A stretch of DNA of 6,726 nucleotides. It comes from Methylococcales bacterium (GTDB lineage Bacteria > Pseudomonadota > Gammaproteobacteria > Methylococcales > Methylomonadaceae). The stretch's first letter is position 1, and each line of letters starts with the position of its first letter. The DNA lies in contig JAGLEW010000136.1 in assembly GCA_023144875.1 (NCBI GenBank), positions 1-6,726 on the forward strand, written 5' to 3'. Below the pieces are notes generated by a model. That model searched no databases and had not been told where the DNA came from. It was given only the letters and a program-made list of their open reading frames with translations. The position numbers were made by a program, and so were the translations under genes. This document shows positions 6,137-6,726 of this stretch, one piece after another.

Positions 6137-6726
6137 TAACGAATTCGGTTACTGATAATATCATCAACGACACTTGGGTCAGCGAGCGTTGAGGTATCAC
6201 CGAGTTGATGAATTTCATTGGCAGCCACTTTGCGAAGAATGCGGCGCATAATTTTCCCTGAGCGGGTTTTTGGAAGTCCTTTTGCCCATTGAATCACATC
6301 AGGCTTGGCAATAGCGCCAATTTCTTTACGAACTAATGAAACCAATTCTTGTTGTAAGGTTTCAGTGGTTTCTATCCCCACATTAACAGTGACATAGGCA
6401 TAAATTCCCTGACCTTTAATATCATGTGGGTAACCGACCACCGCCGCTTCTGCAACGGCTTCATGCAACACTAAAGCGCTTTCAACTTCTGCGGTTCCCA
6501 TCCGATGACCTGACACGTTAATGACATCATCAACCCGACCTGTAATCCAAAAATAACCGTCTTTATCACGTCGAGCGCCATCCCCTGCAAAATAATACTC
6601 AGGATAACTTTTAAAGTAGGTATTAATAAAACGTCGATGATCGCCATAAATAGTGCGTGCTTGCCCAGGCCATGAGCCTTTTAACAATAAAATACCACTG
6701 GCTTCACCGTCTAAAATAGTGCCATC
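6136..6726 (-). CDS. acs: Acetyl-CoA synthetase, C-terminal part (cut by the window edge)
   Basis: The visible 197 residues are the C-terminal third of an AMP-forming acetyl-CoA synthetase (about 650 residues when complete), which makes acetyl-CoA from acetate, ATP and CoA in the cytoplasm. The fragment starts DGTILDGEASGILLLKGSWP. YYFAGDGARRDKDGYFWITG is the adenylate-forming motif with its Asp, GRVDDVINVSGHRMGTAEVE is the hinge region, and PKTRSGKIMRR near the end carries the catalytic lysine (codon 6255-6253). In other bacteria that lysine is reversibly acetylated to switch the enzyme off. The GDHRR/YFKSYPEYYF context is that of Acs rather than of general acyl-CoA ligases; propionyl-CoA synthetase is a less likely alternative. 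The frame is open through the right edge, so start and promoter lie outside. Its TAA shares one base with the ATG of the SPL-like gene. Confidence 0.95.
   Translation of the reverse strand, partial: DGTILDGEASGILLLKGSWPGQARTIYGDHRRFINTYFKSYPEYYFAGDGARRDKDGYFWITGRVDDVINVSGHRMGTAEVESALVLHEAVAEAAVVGYPHDIKGQGIYAYVTVNVGIETTETLQQELVSLVRKEIGAIAKPDVIQWAKGLPKTRSGKIMRRILRKVAANEIHQLGDTSTLADPSVVDDIISNRIR

Overview
The window is AT-rich (roughly 40% GC by eye) and densely coding. It looks like chromosomal DNA from a gram-negative bacterium. The protein types recall sulfur-oxidising Gammaproteobacteria such as the Beggiatoa/Thiotrichales group: a CHAT domain joined to an AAA-like ATPase, a secreted beta-propeller, a spore-photoproduct-lyase-like radical SAM protein outside an obvious sporulation context, and acetyl-CoA synthetase. 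That placement is an inference from gene content, not a measurement.

Left half, + strand (1-4010): three genes follow each other closely. The first is open at the left edge and encodes a CHAT-type cysteine peptidase domain with both catalytic residues, fused to an AAA-like NTPase of the AAA_35 type. Five bases after its stop is a 44-codon gene for a small single-pass membrane protein. Thirty-three bases after that, behind a clear Shine-Dalgarno, is a 797-residue exported protein of the beta-propeller family marked by a VDEAD signature (PF09826/COG4880). The spacing would allow one transcript. Whether the three act together is unknown.

Right half, - strand (6726-4017): reading leftwards, the 3' third of acetyl-CoA synthetase (acs, cut by the right edge) overlaps by 1 base a 331-residue SPL-like radical SAM gene. 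That gene overlaps by 13 bases a 237-residue short-chain dehydrogenase/reductase. These three very probably form a translationally coupled operon. After a 102-base AT-rich gap holding a plausible promoter and an inverted repeat comes a 106-residue Rieske [2Fe-2S] ferredoxin with a strong Shine-Dalgarno.

The two halves converge, with only 6 bases between the beta-propeller stop and the Rieske stop. No tRNA, rRNA, CRISPR, insertion sequence or attachment site was seen. The longest non-coding stretch is the 102-base gap at 4338-4439. The parts most worth a second look are the CHAT-ATPase with its small membrane-protein neighbour, and the SPL-like protein locked into an acs operon.
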